From Aphanothece sacrum FPU1 (lineage in GTDB: Bacteria; Cyanobacteriota; Cyanobacteriia; Cyanobacteriales; Microcystaceae), in the NCBI RefSeq assembly GCF_003864295.1, contig NZ_BDQK01000001.1, forward strand, positions 372,001 through 436,000: a DNA stretch of 64,000 nucleotides, written 5' to 3'. Both the position numbers and the translations under genes were made by a program. Position 1 is the stretch's first letter, and each line of letters opens with the position of its first letter. Shown here in pieces: positions 8,971 through 18,259 of this stretch. The notes below the pieces were generated by a model. That model was not told where the DNA came from and made no database searches. It saw nothing but the letters and a program-made list of their open reading frames with translations.

Positions 8971-9399
8971 TCATAATTCAAATCCTAATGCTTTCTTTTT
9001 CATTAACTGAAAAATGTTATAAAATCCATTAGCACGAGAAGGAGTCAAACTAACTTGTAAGCCAGTTTCTTCGATAAAATCAGGAGTAACCTGTAAAATT
9101 TCTTCAGTAGTTAAACCGTTTAATCCCTCAATTAATAAAGCAACTAAACCTTTAACTAATTGAGCATCTGAATCACCTTGATACCAAATTTTACCATCTT
9201 TTAATTCCGCAGTAATATATACTTGAGAGACACAACCTTGTACTTTATTTTCAGTAATTTTTCCCTCTTCTGGCATGGGGTCTAATTTTTTAGCATACCA
9301 AAGTAATTGTTCATACTTCTTTTTAGGGTCAGATCTTTTTTTGAATTTCTCAACAATTTGTTCTAGGTTGGCCGGTAATGTAGAGTTAGATGATGACAT
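8971..9399 (-). CDS. sufE: Sulfur-acceptor protein SufE
   Basis: Accepts persulfide from a cysteine desulfurase and passes sulfur to the SUF scaffold. The acceptor is Cys56 in VQGCVSQVY, and the family features RSDPKKKYEQLLWYAKKL and GLVALLIEGLNGLT are clear. At 142 residues it is full length, with no BolA-like extension. It is separated from the toxin-antitoxin pair by 121 bases. Confidence 0.94.
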   Translation of the reverse strand: MSSSNSTLPANLEQIVEKFKKRSDPKKKYEQLLWYAKKLDPMPEEGKITENKVQGCVSQVYITAELKDGKIWYQGDSDAQLVKGLVALLIEGLNGLTTEEILQVTPDFIEETGLQVSLTPSRANGFYNIFQLMKKKALGFEL

Positions 9400-9739
9400 A
9401 ATTCAGACTTTCACAAAAACTAATAACATCAAGAACTGATCAGACTAATCTTTGATTGACTAGCATAATCTATTCTTCTCACCTTATAATAATAGCAAAA
9501 AATCAACCGAATATCAAATATTAATTTGATTGATTATTTCTTATAAACATTAAAACATCATAAATTTATCAAGCTATTGTTAAATTAGAACATATCATTA
9601 TCATAAAAATAAGAATATTGGCAATATATTGATTAATATTAGTAATAAATCAAACCTTCTGAATAAAAAGTCAACCAATGTAGAGGCTTAATTTTATTAA
9701 ACCTTACTCACTGAATAACTATAATAACTGGAGAAAAAA
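9400..9739. other. AT-rich intergenic region between sufE and hypD
   Basis: A divergent promoter region of 340 bases, very AT-rich, with no open frame of credible composition. A short palindrome TCAAATATTAATTTGA lies near 9510-9530. No RNA gene was recognised. Confidence 0.5.
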
Positions 9740-10846
9740 ATGAAATTTGTTGATGAATATAGAGATGGTAATCTAGCCCAACAATACGCCCAAAAAATCG
9801 CCCAAATTACCAGCCAACCTTGGAAGATCATGGAGATTTGTGGCGGACAGACCCATTCTATTGTTAAATATGGCATAGATGCCTTGTTACCCAAAGAAAT
9901 CACTCTCATTCATGGTCCAGGTTGTCCCGTATGTGTCACTCCCATAGAATTAATAGATAGTGCCTTAAAAATTGCCAGTTTACCTAATGTTATTTTTTGT
10001 TCTTTTGGGGATATGTTAAGAGTACCTGGAAGCGAAAAAGATTTACTAACAATTAAAGCCGCAGGAGGAGATATTCGTATTGTTTATTCTCCCTTAGATA
10101 GCCTAAAAATTGCTCAAGAAAACCCCAATAAACAAGTAGTTTTCTTTGCCGTGGGATTTGAAACTACTGCACCGGCAACCGCTATGACAGTATATCAAGC
10201 GTCACAAGTAAACCTTGACAATTTTACCCTATTAGTATCTCACGTATTAGTTCCCCCGGCCATGGAAGCCATTTTATCAGCCCCCAACTGTCAAGTACAA
10301 GGATTTTTAGCGGCCGGTCATGTGTGTACCGTCATGGGCTACAGTGATTATGAACCCCTAGCCCAAAAATACAGTGTTCCCTTGATTGTGACAGGATTTG
10401 AACCCATTGACATTTTGCAAGGGATTTACCTGTGTCTGCAACAACTAGAATCAGGACAAACCACCTGCGAAAATCAATATATTCGCTCGGTACAACCTCA
10501 AGGAAATATATTAGCCCAACAACTAATACAAGATATTTTTGAAATTGTTCCCCGTACCTGGAGAGGCATTGGCGAGATTGAGAGAAGTGGATTAGGATTA
10601 GCCCCAAAATATGCAAAATATGATGCCATAGAAAGATTTAAAGAGGAATTAGCCCCCATGGCCCCCTCATCAGTCCCCGAAATATGTATCAGTGGAGAAA
10701 TCATGCAAGGGTACAAAAAACCTCATGATTGTCCGGCTTTTGGTGGAGAGTGTACCCCAGAACATCCATTAGGGGCCCCTATGGTATCCTCTGAAGGAGC
10801 TTGTGCTGCTTACTATCGCTATCGCCATTATGAGGTTGGGGTTTAG
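9740..10846 (+). CDS. hypD: Hydrogenase maturation factor HypD
   Basis: An iron-sulfur scaffold protein that with HypC assembles the Fe(CN)2CO centre of [NiFe] hydrogenases. Conserved cysteine motifs are visible: [13 protein letters not shown] and [11 protein letters not shown] in the N-terminal half, GHVCTVMGY in the middle, and the C-terminal cluster [28 protein letters not shown]. It is full length at 368 residues. GGAG lies upstream of the ATG. No other hyp or hydrogenase gene is in the window, so the rest of the maturation set must lie elsewhere. Confidence 0.96.
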   Translation: MKFVDEYRDGNLAQQYAQKIAQITSQPWKIMEICGGQTHSIVKYGIDALLPKEITLIHGPGCPVCVTPIELIDSALKIASLPNVIFCSFGDMLRVPGSEKDLLTIKAAGGDIRIVYSPLDSLKIAQENPNKQVVFFAVGFETTAPATAMTVYQASQVNLDNFTLLVSHVLVPPAMEAILSAPNCQVQGFLAAGHVCTVMGYSDYEPLAQKYSVPLIVTGFEPIDILQGIYLCLQQLESGQTTCENQYIRSVQPQGNILAQQLIQDIFEIVPRTWRGIGEIERSGLGLAPKYAKYDAIERFKEELAPMAPSSVPEICISGEIMQGYKKPHDCPAFGGECTPEHPLGAPMVSSEGACAAYYRYRHYEVGV

Positions 10847-10998
10847 GTGTTGGGTAAAATGCCCCAAAACCCTTAAGCTGAGAGCCTTCCGTACCCCCTA
10901 CTCCCTACCCCCTAACCCCTTCTTCCTGAAAGCAAATGTTAAAAAGTATTAAGAAACAATAGCGAATGTCAACGCAATGCCTCAAAATAATTGGGTCA

Positions 10999-11100
10999 GG
11001 TTGCTAAACAACCCGTTAAGTTGAAGACACCCAATAGAACACCCTTTTGGTGTAAAATAACAACTTAACAGCATCTAAATTTCTTTTTTTGGGAGGAATC
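10999..11100 (+). promoter_or_regulatory. apcA leader with nested stem-loops and Shine-Dalgarno
   Basis: The sequence before apcA holds GGTTG-CTAAA-CAACC (10999-11013). Next comes an inverted repeat GTTAAGTTG (11015-11023) / CAACTTAAC (11061-11069) that encloses a smaller stem ACACC (11039-11043) / GGTGT (11049-11053). GGGAGGA follows shortly before the apcA ATG. This is presumably the 5' leader of the highly expressed apc mRNA; whether the stems regulate or stabilise it is inference. Confidence 0.5.
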
Positions 11101-11105
11101 CATCA

Positions 11106-11591
11106 ATGAGTATCGTCACGAAATCAATCGTGAATGCTGATGCGGAAGCTCGCTACCTCAGCCCCGGCGAACTTGATAGAATCAAAGCCTTCGTTACTGG
11201 CGGTTCTAGTCGTTTACGCATTGCTGAAACCCTAACTGGTGCGCGCGAAAGTATTGTTAAACAAGCTGGCGATCGCCTATTCCAGAAACGTCCTGATGTG
11301 GTTTCCCCTGGTGGAAATGCTTACGGCGAAGATATGACAGCGACTTGTCTACGGGATATGGATTACTACCTACGCCTTGTTACCTATGGAGTAGTAGCAG
11401 GTGATGTTACCCCCATCCAAGAAATCGGCTTAGTTGGCGCACGGGAAATGTACAAATCCCTAGGAACTGATGTAGGCGCAGTTGCTCAAAGCGTCCGTGA
11501 AATGAAAGAAGTAGCAACAGGCATGATGTCTGCTGATGATGCGGCTGAAGCTGGATCTTACTTCGACTATGTTATCGGTGCTATGAGCTAA
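11106..11591 (+). CDS. apcA: Allophycocyanin alpha subunit
   Basis: Phycobilisome core chromoprotein, 161 residues. The phycocyanobilin-attachment cysteine is Cys81 in [13 protein letters not shown], and the N-terminus ([20 protein letters not shown]) is typical of ApcA. It forms (alpha-beta)3 trimers with ApcB in the phycobilisome core on the thylakoid surface and passes energy towards the photosystems. A strong GGAGGA ribosome-binding site precedes it. It is first in the apcA-apcB-apcC cluster. Confidence 0.98.
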   Translation: MSIVTKSIVNADAEARYLSPGELDRIKAFVTGGSSRLRIAETLTGARESIVKQAGDRLFQKRPDVVSPGGNAYGEDMTATCLRDMDYYLRLVTYGVVAGDVTPIQEIGLVGAREMYKSLGTDVGAVAQSVREMKEVATGMMSADDAAEAGSYFDYVIGAMS

Positions 11592-11682
11592 GACGAGTAT
11601 TCCTAATGACTCGTTGAGTATAAGCTTTTCTGTATTATTCGTAAGATCTTTCAAGACTAGGCAAGATTAAGGAAACACAATC

Positions 11683-12168
11683 ATGCAAGACGCAATTACC
11701 TCTGTTATCAATTCCGCCGACGTTCAAGGCAAATACCTTGATGGTTCTGCTATAGACAAACTCAAAGGCTATTTCGCCACTGGTGAACTCCGTGTTCGCG
11801 CTGCTGGTGTAATTAGTGCTAACGCAGCAGCGATTGTTAAAGAAGCTGTAGCTAAATCTTTGTTGTACTCTGATGTCACCCGTCCCGGTGGCAATATGTA
11901 CACCACCCGTCGCTACGCTGCTTGTATTCGTGACCTCGACTACTACCTACGCTATGCTACCTATGCTATGTTAGCTGGCGATCCTTCCATCCTTGATGAG
12001 CGTGTTCTCAACGGATTAAAAGAAACCTATAATTCTTTAGGCGTTCCAGTTTCTAGCACTGTTCAAGCAATCAATGCTATGAAAGAAGTTACCGCTAGTT
12101 TAGTCGGTGCTGCTGCTGGAAAAGAAATGGGTGTCTATTTTGACTACATTTGCTCTGGCTTAAGCTAG
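11683..12168 (+). CDS. apcB: Allophycocyanin beta subunit
   Basis: Partner of ApcA in core trimers, 161 residues. The chromophore cysteine is Cys81 ([12 protein letters not shown]). Asn71 in RPGGN is at the position that is gamma-N-methylated in beta subunits. It lies 91 bases after apcA with AAGGA before the start, consistent with cotranscription. Confidence 0.98.
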   Translation: MQDAITSVINSADVQGKYLDGSAIDKLKGYFATGELRVRAAGVISANAAAIVKEAVAKSLLYSDVTRPGGNMYTTRRYAACIRDLDYYLRYATYAMLAGDPSILDERVLNGLKETYNSLGVPVSSTVQAINAMKEVTASLVGAAAGKEMGVYFDYICSGLS

Positions 12169-12396
12169 GACTAATGACCTAAACAACTAATTAAGGGTTG
12201 TTGATGAGAGGTGCGGGAAGTCTAGAGTGAGTGCTAGGTGGTTAAAGGCTTGGTCTTTGTTGGTAAAGATGAGTTTTGACGAACTAGTATTGACTCATGA
12301 CTCCCGACCTTTGCCATATCTACAATTTGTGTAATTAAAAAAGATAACCTTACGGATAGTAAGGATAATGTCAATAAATTTCGGAGAACTCAACCT

Positions 12397-12600
12397 ATGC
12401 GGATGTTTAAAGTCACAGCTTGCGTACCGAGTCAAACAAGAATTCGGACTCAACGAGAATTACAAAATACATATTTCACTAAGTTAGTTCCTTACGATAA
12501 CTGGTTTCAGGAACAACAACGGATCATGAAAATGGGCGGTAAAATTGTCAAAGTACAATTAGCAACTGGCAAACCGGGAACCAATGCAGGCTTACTATAG
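12397..12600 (+). CDS. apcC: Phycobilisome small core linker
   Basis: A 67-residue linker (the 7.8-kDa type) that caps allophycocyanin trimers in the core cylinder. MRMFKVTACVPSQTRIRTQRELQNTYFTKLV is the CpcD-like linker fold. It starts 228 bases after apcB; that spacer contains a hairpin around AACCTTA/TAAGG (about 12347-12363) that may adjust apcC stoichiometry or mark an RNA processing site. GGAG precedes the ATG, and a strong terminator follows. Confidence 0.97.
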   Translation: MRMFKVTACVPSQTRIRTQRELQNTYFTKLVPYDNWFQEQQRIMKMGGKIVKVQLATGKPGTNAGLL

Positions 12601-12630
12601 CCATAAGAACTGATGAATGTTTAACTCAGG

Positions 12631-12662
12631 CAAAAAGAGGTCAATGGGGGCCTCTTTTTGTT
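12631..12662 (+). terminator. Intrinsic terminator of the apc cluster
   Basis: A perfect 10-bp stem CAAAAAGAGG (12631-12640) / CCTCTTTTTG (12651-12660), with a 10-base loop, gives a T-run within and after the 3' arm. It lies 30 bases after the apcC stop. Confidence 0.88.
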
Positions 12663-12755
12663 GATGAATAAAATTTTCTCCTGTGATGATAATAAATGAG
12701 AAAGATTTGGGAATACTAATAAAAAATAGCCTATCCTTACCGAGTTAGCTATCTC

Positions 12756-15050
12756 ATGGTATTATCTAACGATTCGAGTCACTCCTTATCATCCTTTGGC
12801 AATCAACTGATTCAATCAGGTTATATCACGCTGCCTCGAATGCAGCAAGCTTGGGTTGAATCACACCAATCGGGTCGTCCTTTACTCGAAACTCTGCAAC
12901 AAATTACTGGCAAACCTCTTCCCTCAAGCTTACTAGAGGAATACAAACAACAACATTTATTTACTCTAAAAGTTTTTCATGGAATTGAGTTTATTGATCT
13001 AGGAAGTGAATCTATTGATCCTGAGCAAATAGACTATTTAATTAAATCCTTTATTCCTGTTGATATTTGTTATCGTTATCAATTAATACCCCTAAAAACT
13101 GCTCAAGAAACGACGGATTCTTTATTAGTGGCGATGGTTAATCCTAGTCATGAGGAAGCCCAAGAAAAGGTAACAGAGATATTATCTAGCCACAATATGA
13201 CATGGCAGCGAGTGGGAATTATCTTAGAAGATTTTGAACAGTTAATTGAGCCATACGTCCCTGAAAAGCCAGTTTCTCAAAAGTGCGTCGAAAGGAATCA
13301 CGATAGGACTATTGTTGATCTTACAGAAGTCTTGGAAGATACGGCCCCTCCTATTCCTAAATCGTCACCCGAAGAATTATCTAAGCTCAATGAAGCTCAA
13401 GCAACGCCCGTAGTCACCTTGGTCAATAAACTCTTAGCCAAAGCGGTAGAAGGAAAAGCCACAGCTATTCACCTTGAACCGGAAGAAAATTTCCTGAGTA
13501 TCCGTTGTCGTCAGGGGGAAACTTTGCAACCACTGATTGATCCTTTGCCGAAAAAGGTAGCCGGGCCAATTATATCTCGCTTAAAACTGATGGCAGAGTT
13601 AGATATTAACGAAGATACCATTGCCCAAAAAGGTCGCATTCGTAAAAGCGGTGGCGGGCGTACTATTTACTTTTTTGTTGAAACTTTCCCCACTTTCTAC
13701 GGGGAAAAGGTTATTGTTCGCGTTTTAGATAGTGCTATTAAGCCTCTAAGTTTGTTGGAGTTAATGCCTGATGTATCAGTCAGAATGGCTTTTGAGGATA
13801 TGGCCCGTCTCTGCGAAGGGTTATTATTAGTTACGGGAGCAACTTCTAAAAATTTAGTTTCTCTGCTCTATGGTCTTTTGTCTGAGCAAAATCCACAGGA
13901 AAGGAAGATAGGGACGGTAGAAGAATCTTTGCGCCATATTCTCCCTGGAATTAATCAAATAGAGGTAGATTCTCATGAACCAACCGATTATTTACCCATT
14001 TTGCAATCTTTCGAGCAAGAAGATCTCGATGTGGTGATGGTTGATAGTTTATCAGATGCTTCTGTTGTGGAAACGGTGGTAGAGAGAACTTCTCGAAATT
14101 GTCTGATTCTTGCTAGTTTAGAGGCTTCTGATGGAGCTAGTGCGATCGCCCATTTGAGTCAACAGGTTTCTCCTGCACTGTTAGCTGATAGTTTGATCGG
14201 GGTTGTTCATGAACATACTTTGCGTCGTCTTTGTCCCACTTGTCGTAGCATTTATGAGCCTAGTTTAGCAAATTTAACTAGATTTGCCATTCCTGAAACC
14301 GAGAAAAACTCAATTTATCAGGCCCGTTGTTTAAATGAGGAAGCAGTTGAACAAGCAAGACTTAAAGGACGACTTTGCCGACAATGCAATGGTCAGGGTT
14401 ATCATGGATATGTTAAGCTTTATGAAGTTATTGAAATAACACCTTCCCTTAAACAGGCGATGCTTTCGCATTCGCGCAGTGAGACAGGGCAAGAAGTAGA
14501 TAGAGAAACTTCCTTGCAAGAGGCTATCTTACAAAGTCATAAAATATCTCCTATTTCGGCGGGACTTGAATTAGTGTATCAGGGGCAAACCAGTTTAGAA
14601 GAATTAGTTCAATTTTTGCCTAATCACTCACAAGAAACGATGGTTAATGATGATTTTACTCTGTTACCTGTGTATGTTACTCGAAGACTCGAAGCCTTAG
14701 AAAAACTTTTATTGGCCGTGACTCAAGAGTTTTACCAACTTAAAGAGGCACTGCAACCGATTACTATCTCTAATGAGGAGAAAAAACCTATTGCTTCTCT
14801 ACTTGATGAACCGTCATTTGAAGAGGATAAAAGATGGGAGGAGTTTGACAAAGATTTCGATGGTACTCAAGAAACAATTACGGGAGAATTTTTCTGTTAT
14901 GAGGAGTTAAGTGATCCCGGAGAATGGGATGAACTTAAACGAGAATTAGAACCAGATAAAGAAACAATTGCGATTAATTTTCCTCAAGCTCATATTTCGG
15001 AAAATGTTGATTTTTTTAATCCTTTTAATTCGGTTCCTGATCCTTGGTAA
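12756..15050 (+). CDS. PilB/GspE-like protein with degenerate ATPase motifs
   Basis: A 764-residue relative of type IV pilus extension ATPases. Residues about 1-165 form an MshEN/GspE N-terminal region, 205-330 match the PilB N2 domain, and 350-540 match the ATPase core, including the zinc-binding pair CPTC...CRQC. The Walker A position reads GATSKNLVS at 361-369 where PilB has GPTGSGKTTT, so the P-loop glycines and the catalytic Lys/Thr are missing. The Walker B and Asp-box area (LDVVMVDSLSD) is also altered. It is therefore probably a non-hydrolysing paralogue, perhaps regulatory or structural for the pilus motor. An acidic C-terminal tail of about 180 residues is extra. The prepilin cluster follows on the opposite strand. 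Confidence 0.8.
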   Translation: MVLSNDSSHSLSSFGNQLIQSGYITLPRMQQAWVESHQSGRPLLETLQQITGKPLPSSLLEEYKQQHLFTLKVFHGIEFIDLGSESIDPEQIDYLIKSFIPVDICYRYQLIPLKTAQETTDSLLVAMVNPSHEEAQEKVTEILSSHNMTWQRVGIILEDFEQLIEPYVPEKPVSQKCVERNHDRTIVDLTEVLEDTAPPIPKSSPEELSKLNEAQATPVVTLVNKLLAKAVEGKATAIHLEPEENFLSIRCRQGETLQPLIDPLPKKVAGPIISRLKLMAELDINEDTIAQKGRIRKSGGGRTIYFFVETFPTFYGEKVIVRVLDSAIKPLSLLELMPDVSVRMAFEDMARLCEGLLLVTGATSKNLVSLLYGLLSEQNPQERKIGTVEESLRHILPGINQIEVDSHEPTDYLPILQSFEQEDLDVVMVDSLSDASVVETVVERTSRNCLILASLEASDGASAIAHLSQQVSPALLADSLIGVVHEHTLRRLCPTCRSIYEPSLANLTRFAIPETEKNSIYQARCLNEEAVEQARLKGRLCRQCNGQGYHGYVKLYEVIEITPSLKQAMLSHSRSETGQEVDRETSLQEAILQSHKISPISAGLELVYQGQTSLEELVQFLPNHSQETMVNDDFTLLPVYVTRRLEALEKLLLAVTQEFYQLKEALQPITISNEEKKPIASLLDEPSFEEDKRWEEFDKDFDGTQETITGEFFCYEELSDPGEWDELKRELEPDKETIAINFPQAHISENVDFFNPFNSVPDPW

Positions 15051-15070
15051 TTAGAAATAGAATCAGATGG

Positions 15071-15310
15071 GATCTCCTGTATCTGTGGTGATAAGTAAAG
15101 CTTATAATTCGTAGGCTGGGTTAGCCTGCATTATTCATGAACTGCCAAAACCCTGATTATGAGGGCATCTCAAAAAACAGACTGTTTTTTAGCTAGATCG
15201 CTAAATTTTGCTCCTACCAAGGCTTTTGAGGATTTTCCGAAATTTTCATGAATAATGCAGGTTAGACGCGGCTATGATTTTGATCGGAAAACTTATAACT
15301 TATAACACAA
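15071..15310. repeat. Dispersed repeat family A, copy split by an inserted element
   Basis: The left half (15071-15124, CTGTGGTGATAAGTAAAGC and onward) and the right half (from 15262, TTAGACGCGGCTATGATTTT) join to give the same sequence as the reverse of 27301-27410. They are separated by a 137-bp insertion. The rest of the gap to 15495 contains no gene; it is the shared 3' region of two convergent transcripts. Confidence 0.8.
15125..15261. mobile_element. 137-bp MITE-like element with TTAG duplication
   Basis: The ends are perfect inverted repeats (CCTGCATTATTCATGAA at 15125-15141 and its reverse complement at 15245-15261). The insertion interrupts repeat family A exactly between two copies of TTAG (15121-15124 and 15262-15265), the expected target-site duplication. 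An internal near-palindrome of A and T runs (AAAAACAG/CTGTTTTT) lies around 15172-15190. It encodes nothing and would depend on a transposase elsewhere; a YTAR-like 4-bp target resembles some IS5-family elements, which is only a suggestion. Confidence 0.85.
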
Positions 15311-15495
15311 GAATTAATGGCACTTAGTCTCCATAAAAACCCTTATTATCAGTGAGAATAAAACGCTATAAAGCTGATCAGGACGACAATATAACATTTG
15401 TTGTCGCCCCGTCAGATAAAAAACTCATACTTCAAGTAAGAAAAGAATAAAAAAACACTCCGATTATTCTTATCATAAAGATAGTATTTTTGGGT

Positions 15496-16914
15496 TTATG
15501 GAAGCAGTTCCACTAAGAAAATAGTATCGTCAAGAACAGGATCTGTCTCTTGTGTAATTACCTGTGTAACCTTGCCGTTGACAATCTCAGGACTAATAAC
15601 TTGTTTACTAAGTTCAGCAAAATAAACAACTTGGTTATCAGCTAGTTTAAGATTGTTTCCCGTACTATCTAATAGACCCTTACCTTGTAGTATGGTTTTT
15701 GCCGTTGCTAGAGCAGTTGTGTCTTTAATAATAGATGATAGGGATTCTCCATTAGTACCGTAGACGATTTCCCGTTGAGTCTTATTAATGTCACCAGTTG
15801 TTATCTCTAAATATCCAGTAGGATCACAACCAGAAGTATTATCTTCACTAACGGTAAATTTAACAATCGTAGTGGGTATCATCGGCAGAGCGGTAGTGCC
15901 TCCGTCTTTATAGGCTGTCGGGGAATTTCCTAAATCCATTGTCTGTACACTGGTAACTTTAACATCTTCTTTTCCACTTACTCCTGGTTGACAGGGTAAA
16001 TTAGTACTTAAAATGGTAATTTTTAGATTACCTTTTTCATTGGGATAAAGCCCACCAGGAAGAAGGGAGTAGTCAGGAAACTTGAGTCCAACTGCACCGT
16101 CGGCACGTGATCGGGCAAAAACTTGAGTAACGACATCGTAGTTAAATTTACTCCGATAGCGAGACTGTTCAATCTTAGAAGCCATCTTATCCATTTGCTG
16201 TTGGTTAGAAGTAGTAGCTTGGGTATGTACTTCAGCTAACTGTCCATCGTCTCTGACACAAATAAAAAACCCTTTAACATCTGCGTCTGACTGAGGAATA
16301 CGATACCAGTTTTTAGTAGCATCAGTTGATTTAGTGTCAGAGGTTTTCAAAACTGAATTTTTGCACTTTTTCTTATTTGAATCAACGGTTTGAGCTACCA
16401 TATCAATCAGAACATTGCCTTTCCAATCTCCTGGTTCCTTGTTGGAAGAATAAGTACCAGTGCTGAGTAACCCAGGCCCCCAACGACGAATCACAAGAGG
16501 GCCACGCCAAGGACTTGCAGAGGTTTCTATATAATAAATAACCCGTTCAGCAATTCCTGGAATTTTGAGGACGAGAATAGGTTGTCTGGAGTCACCGGTT
16601 TGATACTTAAAACTAGGAGCGATCGTGTCAAGTCCTGTTTTATCTATTGCACCTGTACTGGTCATTATATTGTCATTTTCAATCATAGAAGCGTTACGAA
16701 TTTCTTCTGAGATAAATGCTCCTGCACGGTTACTATCATATTGCATCTCTCCGGTAGCATTGGCCATTTTATTTTCTCGTAAAATGGTTACTAAACCAAA
16801 TCCGGCTGCTCCTACTACGACTAAAGTTAGGGCAGCCGCTATCATTAATTCCGCTAGAGTCCAACCAGCAGAACGACGTTTTTTTTGTAACAGTTGTAAG
16901 TAAATTTTAAGCAT
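15496..16914 (-). CDS. PilW-like minor prepilin
   Basis: A 472-residue secreted pseudopilin. The leader ends KKRRSAG at residue 17, followed by WTLAELMIAAALTLVVVGAAG. This gives the type III signal peptide cleavage site with Glu at +5 for PilD processing and a membrane/assembly helix at about 18-40. The long globular part has scattered cysteines and resembles PilW or HpsC-type large pseudopilins. It is last in a four-gene minus-strand cluster, 15 bases after the GspH-like gene. Likely role: minor pilin at the tip or base of a type IV pilus or pilus-like secretion system. Confidence 0.82.
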   Translation of the reverse strand: MLKIYLQLLQKKRRSAGWTLAELMIAAALTLVVVGAAGFGLVTILRENKMANATGEMQYDSNRAGAFISEEIRNASMIENDNIMTSTGAIDKTGLDTIAPSFKYQTGDSRQPILVLKIPGIAERVIYYIETSASPWRGPLVIRRWGPGLLSTGTYSSNKEPGDWKGNVLIDMVAQTVDSNKKKCKNSVLKTSDTKSTDATKNWYRIPQSDADVKGFFICVRDDGQLAEVHTQATTSNQQQMDKMASKIEQSRYRSKFNYDVVTQVFARSRADGAVGLKFPDYSLLPGGLYPNEKGNLKITILSTNLPCQPGVSGKEDVKVTSVQTMDLGNSPTAYKDGGTTALPMIPTTIVKFTVSEDNTSGCDPTGYLEITTGDINKTQREIVYGTNGESLSSIIKDTTALATAKTILQGKGLLDSTGNNLKLADNQVVYFAELSKQVISPEIVNGKVTQVITQETDPVLDDTIFLVELLP

Positions 16915-16929
16915 AATTTTGTCCTTTTT

Positions 16930-17493
16930 TTATGAATTAGTTGTACAATTGTCGGCTGTAACAGAAGAAGTGGTATCACCCTTATAAACACCTCTCCTCA
17001 TAATTCCTAAGCCATCACTAATGACTAAACATTGTTTTTCCCCTTTACCTTTTTCCGTTTGAATGACAATAGTTCCTGAATCAGCTAGGGTAGTATTCCC
17101 TTTATAAGAAAAGGAAACAGTGCTAGGTGTAAGATTATGTTTCATCACCACACCTGTGGGAAGTTGCTTATTAGTAGACGCTAAACAACCCGCATCTTGA
17201 GGAACACTATCAATGGTGGGAGGAGTAACGGAATTATCAAATTTAATTGTGCATTTTTGACCTCGACGAATAGCTTGTCCTTGAGCATCCTGTAAGGCAC
17301 TATAAACCTGATCTACAGCTTGTTTTACCCTGTTTCCTTGTAACATTCCCATCATGCTAGGAGTAGCAATACCTGCTAAAATTCCAGCAATAACGGTAAC
17401 AATAGAAATTTCAAATAAGGTCATGCCACAGTTAGGCTTCTTATTTGCATTCGTTAACAGCAGCAGGTATAAATTCTGTATAATTTTCCGCAA
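16930..17493 (-). CDS. GspH/FimT-like minor prepilin
   Basis: The prepilin motif NCG|MTLFEISIVTVIAGILAG is intact (Glu at +5), followed by VKQAVDQVYSALQDAQGQAIRRGQ, typical of GspH/FimT proteins. An in-frame ATG at 17571 would give an implausibly long leader and a 131-base overlap with the upstream gene. I prefer the TTG at 17493, which gives a 23-residue leader (MRKIIQNLYLLLL...) like those of the two neighbouring prepilins and leaves a 53-base overlap. AAGGAA lies about 13 bases before it. The start is therefore tentative. Confidence 0.75.
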   Translation of the reverse strand: MRKIIQNLYLLLLTNANKKPNCGMTLFEISIVTVIAGILAGIATPSMMGMLQGNRVKQAVDQVYSALQDAQGQAIRRGQKCTIKFDNSVTPPTIDSVPQDAGCLASTNKQLPTGVVMKHNLTPSTVSFSYKGNTTLADSGTIVIQTEKGKGEKQCLVISDGLGIMRRGVYKGDTTSSVTADNCTTNS

Positions 17494-18178
17494 TAATTGA
17501 GGTTTTTCCTTCGATATCATCGGCCAATAGATCTTTGTCCACATCGGTTTGTTTTGTGTTGGTTGAAACATAGGGTTCTCCTATTCGATAGGTAATTTGG
17601 ACTACGTCATAGTTCCTTCCGTTATAGTTGTCAGTCGTGGCAATACGAACAAGACGATAGTTTTTATTAAGTAACTGACGTTCGCCAACAACTTGTACTG
17701 TGACTTTTTTTGCCGTTGTGGTGCCATAGTAGTTTACGTTAACCCAGTCGGCTGTTTTATCACTTTTAAATACCGTATTGCCATTACTGTCAACTTTATA
17801 AGTTTGTAAGGAAATTCCATCAGTAAAAGATGTTGAGTAGGTGGTATTATTTAAAGCCGTAATTAGTTTGCCACCAAATTTATTAGTTGCATTAGCAGTA
17901 GTGGGCATAAGGTAACATATACTTTTAGTCACACCTAAGTTACTAAGTGTTGCATTAGAGGCAACTGCTTGAACCATTTCCACATCTTCTTGAACCCAAA
18001 AATTGGCTTGAGATTCCCTTTCCGCTTTGACTTGCAAAATGGCATTGATCGCCATTGCTTGTAGGGTTCCCATAATAAAGGCAGAAGTTACCAAAATTGA
18101 TACTAAGACTTCAAATAAACTGAAACCTTCGTTTTTCTTCGCTGATTTTTTAAGTAAAAAAAGCCATACTTTCAACAT
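17441..18178 (-). CDS. PilV-like minor prepilin
   Basis: A 245-residue pseudopilin. The short basic leader MLKVWLFLLKKSAKKNEG is cleaved before FSLFEVLVSILVTSAFIMGTLQ, with Glu at +5. The leader closely resembles that of the PilW-like neighbour (MLKIYLQLL), suggesting shared ancestry or co-adaptation. It overlaps the GspH-like gene. A perfect CRP-type palindrome lies 82 bases before its ATG. Confidence 0.82.
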   Translation of the reverse strand: MLKVWLFLLKKSAKKNEGFSLFEVLVSILVTSAFIMGTLQAMAINAILQVKAERESQANFWVQEDVEMVQAVASNATLSNLGVTKSICYLMPTTANATNKFGGKLITALNNTTYSTSFTDGISLQTYKVDSNGNTVFKSDKTADWVNVNYYGTTTAKKVTVQVVGERQLLNKNYRLVRIATTDNYNGRNYDVVQITYRIGEPYVSTNTKQTDVDKDLLADDIEGKTSIIAENYTEFIPAAVNECK

Positions 18179-18259
18179 AAAAATTCCTTTTTACCTCTTT
18201 ATTTCTCAAGTATGAAGGGATCAGATCACCTCTGTCTGTGAGTTGGGTCAGGGGTTTTG

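Noticed and set aside
10332-10716. Minus-strand frames opposite hypD
   Set aside because: Shadow frames of a strongly conserved gene on the other strand.
12756-15050. Annotation as a normal type IV pilus extension ATPase PilB
   Set aside because: The P-loop lacks the invariant glycines and Lys-Thr, so ordinary ATPase function is not supported.
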